Positions 5,250 through 5,619 of a stretch of 5,619 nucleotides of DNA are shown one piece after another (position 1 is the first letter of the stretch; each line of letters begins with the position of its first letter). Both the position numbers and the translations under genes were made by a program. This DNA comes from Spirochaetia bacterium (GTDB lineage: Bacteria; Spirochaetota; Spirochaetia; DTKZ01). Location of the stretch: positions 1 to 5,619 of the forward strand of contig JAISXE010000029.1 of NCBI GenBank assembly GCA_031270615.1, in the 5' to 3' direction. The notes beneath the pieces were generated by a model. It searched no databases and was not told where the DNA came from. It worked only from the letters and a program-made list of their open reading frames with translations.

Positions 5250-5568
5250 GACCAGCCCCTCGCGCGGAAGAAACAGCACCCTCCGGGTAACGCTATATAC
5301 AAACCCAATCCCGGACGCATGGGCGAGCAACGATTGTGCTCGGCCATTAACCTATATATATATACGCCACAGGCTTTTTAGGGCCTCTTGCCCGGAAGCA
5401 TTGCTATCACAGACACGCTCTCGCGTGCGTTTGCCGGGGCATGCGCGTGGCCGCTTCGCGCCCCTCCAATCCCTCGCGCGGCATAAGAGCTTATCCTAAC
5501 ATAACGCATAGTACACAAAGGCAAAAATTTACCACGGACAACACGGACCGCGCACGCCGAAATAAACG

Positions 5569-5586
5569 CACGCCCATCAGGGCGTG
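5569..5586. terminator. Hairpin near right edge, possible terminator
   Basis: CACGCCC (5569-5575) pairs with GGGCGTG (5580-5586) around ATCA, a perfect 7-bp stem extended by a G-T pair. On the + strand it is followed by TCTTTG, and on the minus strand by CGTTTATTTC. It could thus be a weak terminator in either direction, most plausibly for a convergent gene to the right of the window. It lacks a long T-run, so confidence is low. Confidence 0.3.
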
Positions 5587-5619
5587 TCTTTGCCCACCCG
5601 GCAACAGGGCGAGAGGCCC

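Larger units (their letters stand above)
5152..5480 (+). repeat. Dispersed short direct repeats (CAATCCCTCGCGCG family)
   Basis: A roughly 23-base unit beginning TTTCCGCT occurs at 5152-5174 and 5194-5216 with three differences. Its 3' half (CTCCAATCCCTCGCGCG) recurs at 5464-5480, and the core CCCTCGCGCG also at 5257-5266. A second repeat, GC(G/A)TGGGCGAGCA, lies at 5214-5226 and 5317-5329. Copies are irregularly spaced, so this is not a CRISPR array; it looks like decayed or recombining intergenic repeat modules. Confidence 0.5.
5105..5619. other. Non-coding repeat-rich region downstream of trpA
   Basis: I find no gene in these 515 bases. An open frame beginning at GTG 5101 has no ribosome-binding site, is Arg-rich, and reads through several perfect hairpins and direct repeats, so it is very unlikely to be coded. 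The sequence is a mosaic of inverted repeats, copies of a CCTCGCGCG-type motif, an alternating TA tract at 5353-5364, and AT-rich unique DNA at about 5483-5533. C exceeds G over much of it, unlike the first operon genes. Confidence 0.6.

Noticed and set aside
5152..5480. CRISPR array
   Set aside because: Repeats are imperfect, irregularly spaced and contain different hairpins; no uniform repeat-spacer pattern.
5101..5499. 132-codon frame starting GTG at the trpA stop
   Set aside because: Arg-rich translation of repeat DNA with several perfect hairpins, no Shine-Dalgarno, no recognisable motifs.

Overview
The window holds a complete five-gene tryptophan-biosynthesis operon on the + strand, trpD-trpC-trpF-trpB-trpA (about 603-5104). 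It is flanked on both sides by roughly half a kilobase of apparently non-coding DNA rich in hairpins. All five enzymes look intact: family lengths are normal and nearly all the catalytic or ligand-binding residues I can place are present. The genes are tightly packed (a 4-bp ATGA overlap, an 11-bp overlap, a 10-bp gap with a strong Shine-Dalgarno, an 8-bp overlap), so they are almost certainly co-transcribed and partly translationally coupled.

The source is a GC-rich bacterium. From memory, the sequence signatures of TrpD, TrpF and TrpA resemble clostridial (Lachnospiraceae-like) versions. The GC-rich intergenic hairpin modules remind me of those in termite-gut treponemes. I cannot decide between a clostridial host and a spirochaete carrying clostridial-type genes.

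Region by region. Positions 1-508 show no convincing gene. They hold a strong GC hairpin at the left edge, two promoter-like elements facing left (minus strand) that share a repeated segment, and a cluster of three perfect hairpins at 432-506. Positions 509-602 are the operon control region: a near-consensus promoter (TTGACA, 17-bp spacer, TATAAA), an 18-bp dyad just downstream that looks like an operator or leader hairpin, and a strong Shine-Dalgarno before a TTG start for trpD. Positions 603-5104 are the operon. Positions 5105-5619 show no gene, but a mosaic of perfect hairpins and short dispersed direct repeats, and a terminator-like hairpin near the right end.

The enzymes together convert anthranilate plus PRPP to tryptophan: TrpD makes phosphoribosyl-anthranilate, TrpF isomerises it, TrpC closes the indole ring, and TrpA with TrpB forms tryptophan synthase. 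The anthranilate synthase genes trpE and trpG are not in the operon, which begins at trpD with its own promoter. I see no unmistakably new system. The most interesting signals are the operator-like dyad, the duplicated divergent promoter segment, and the hairpin and repeat clusters bracketing the operon.
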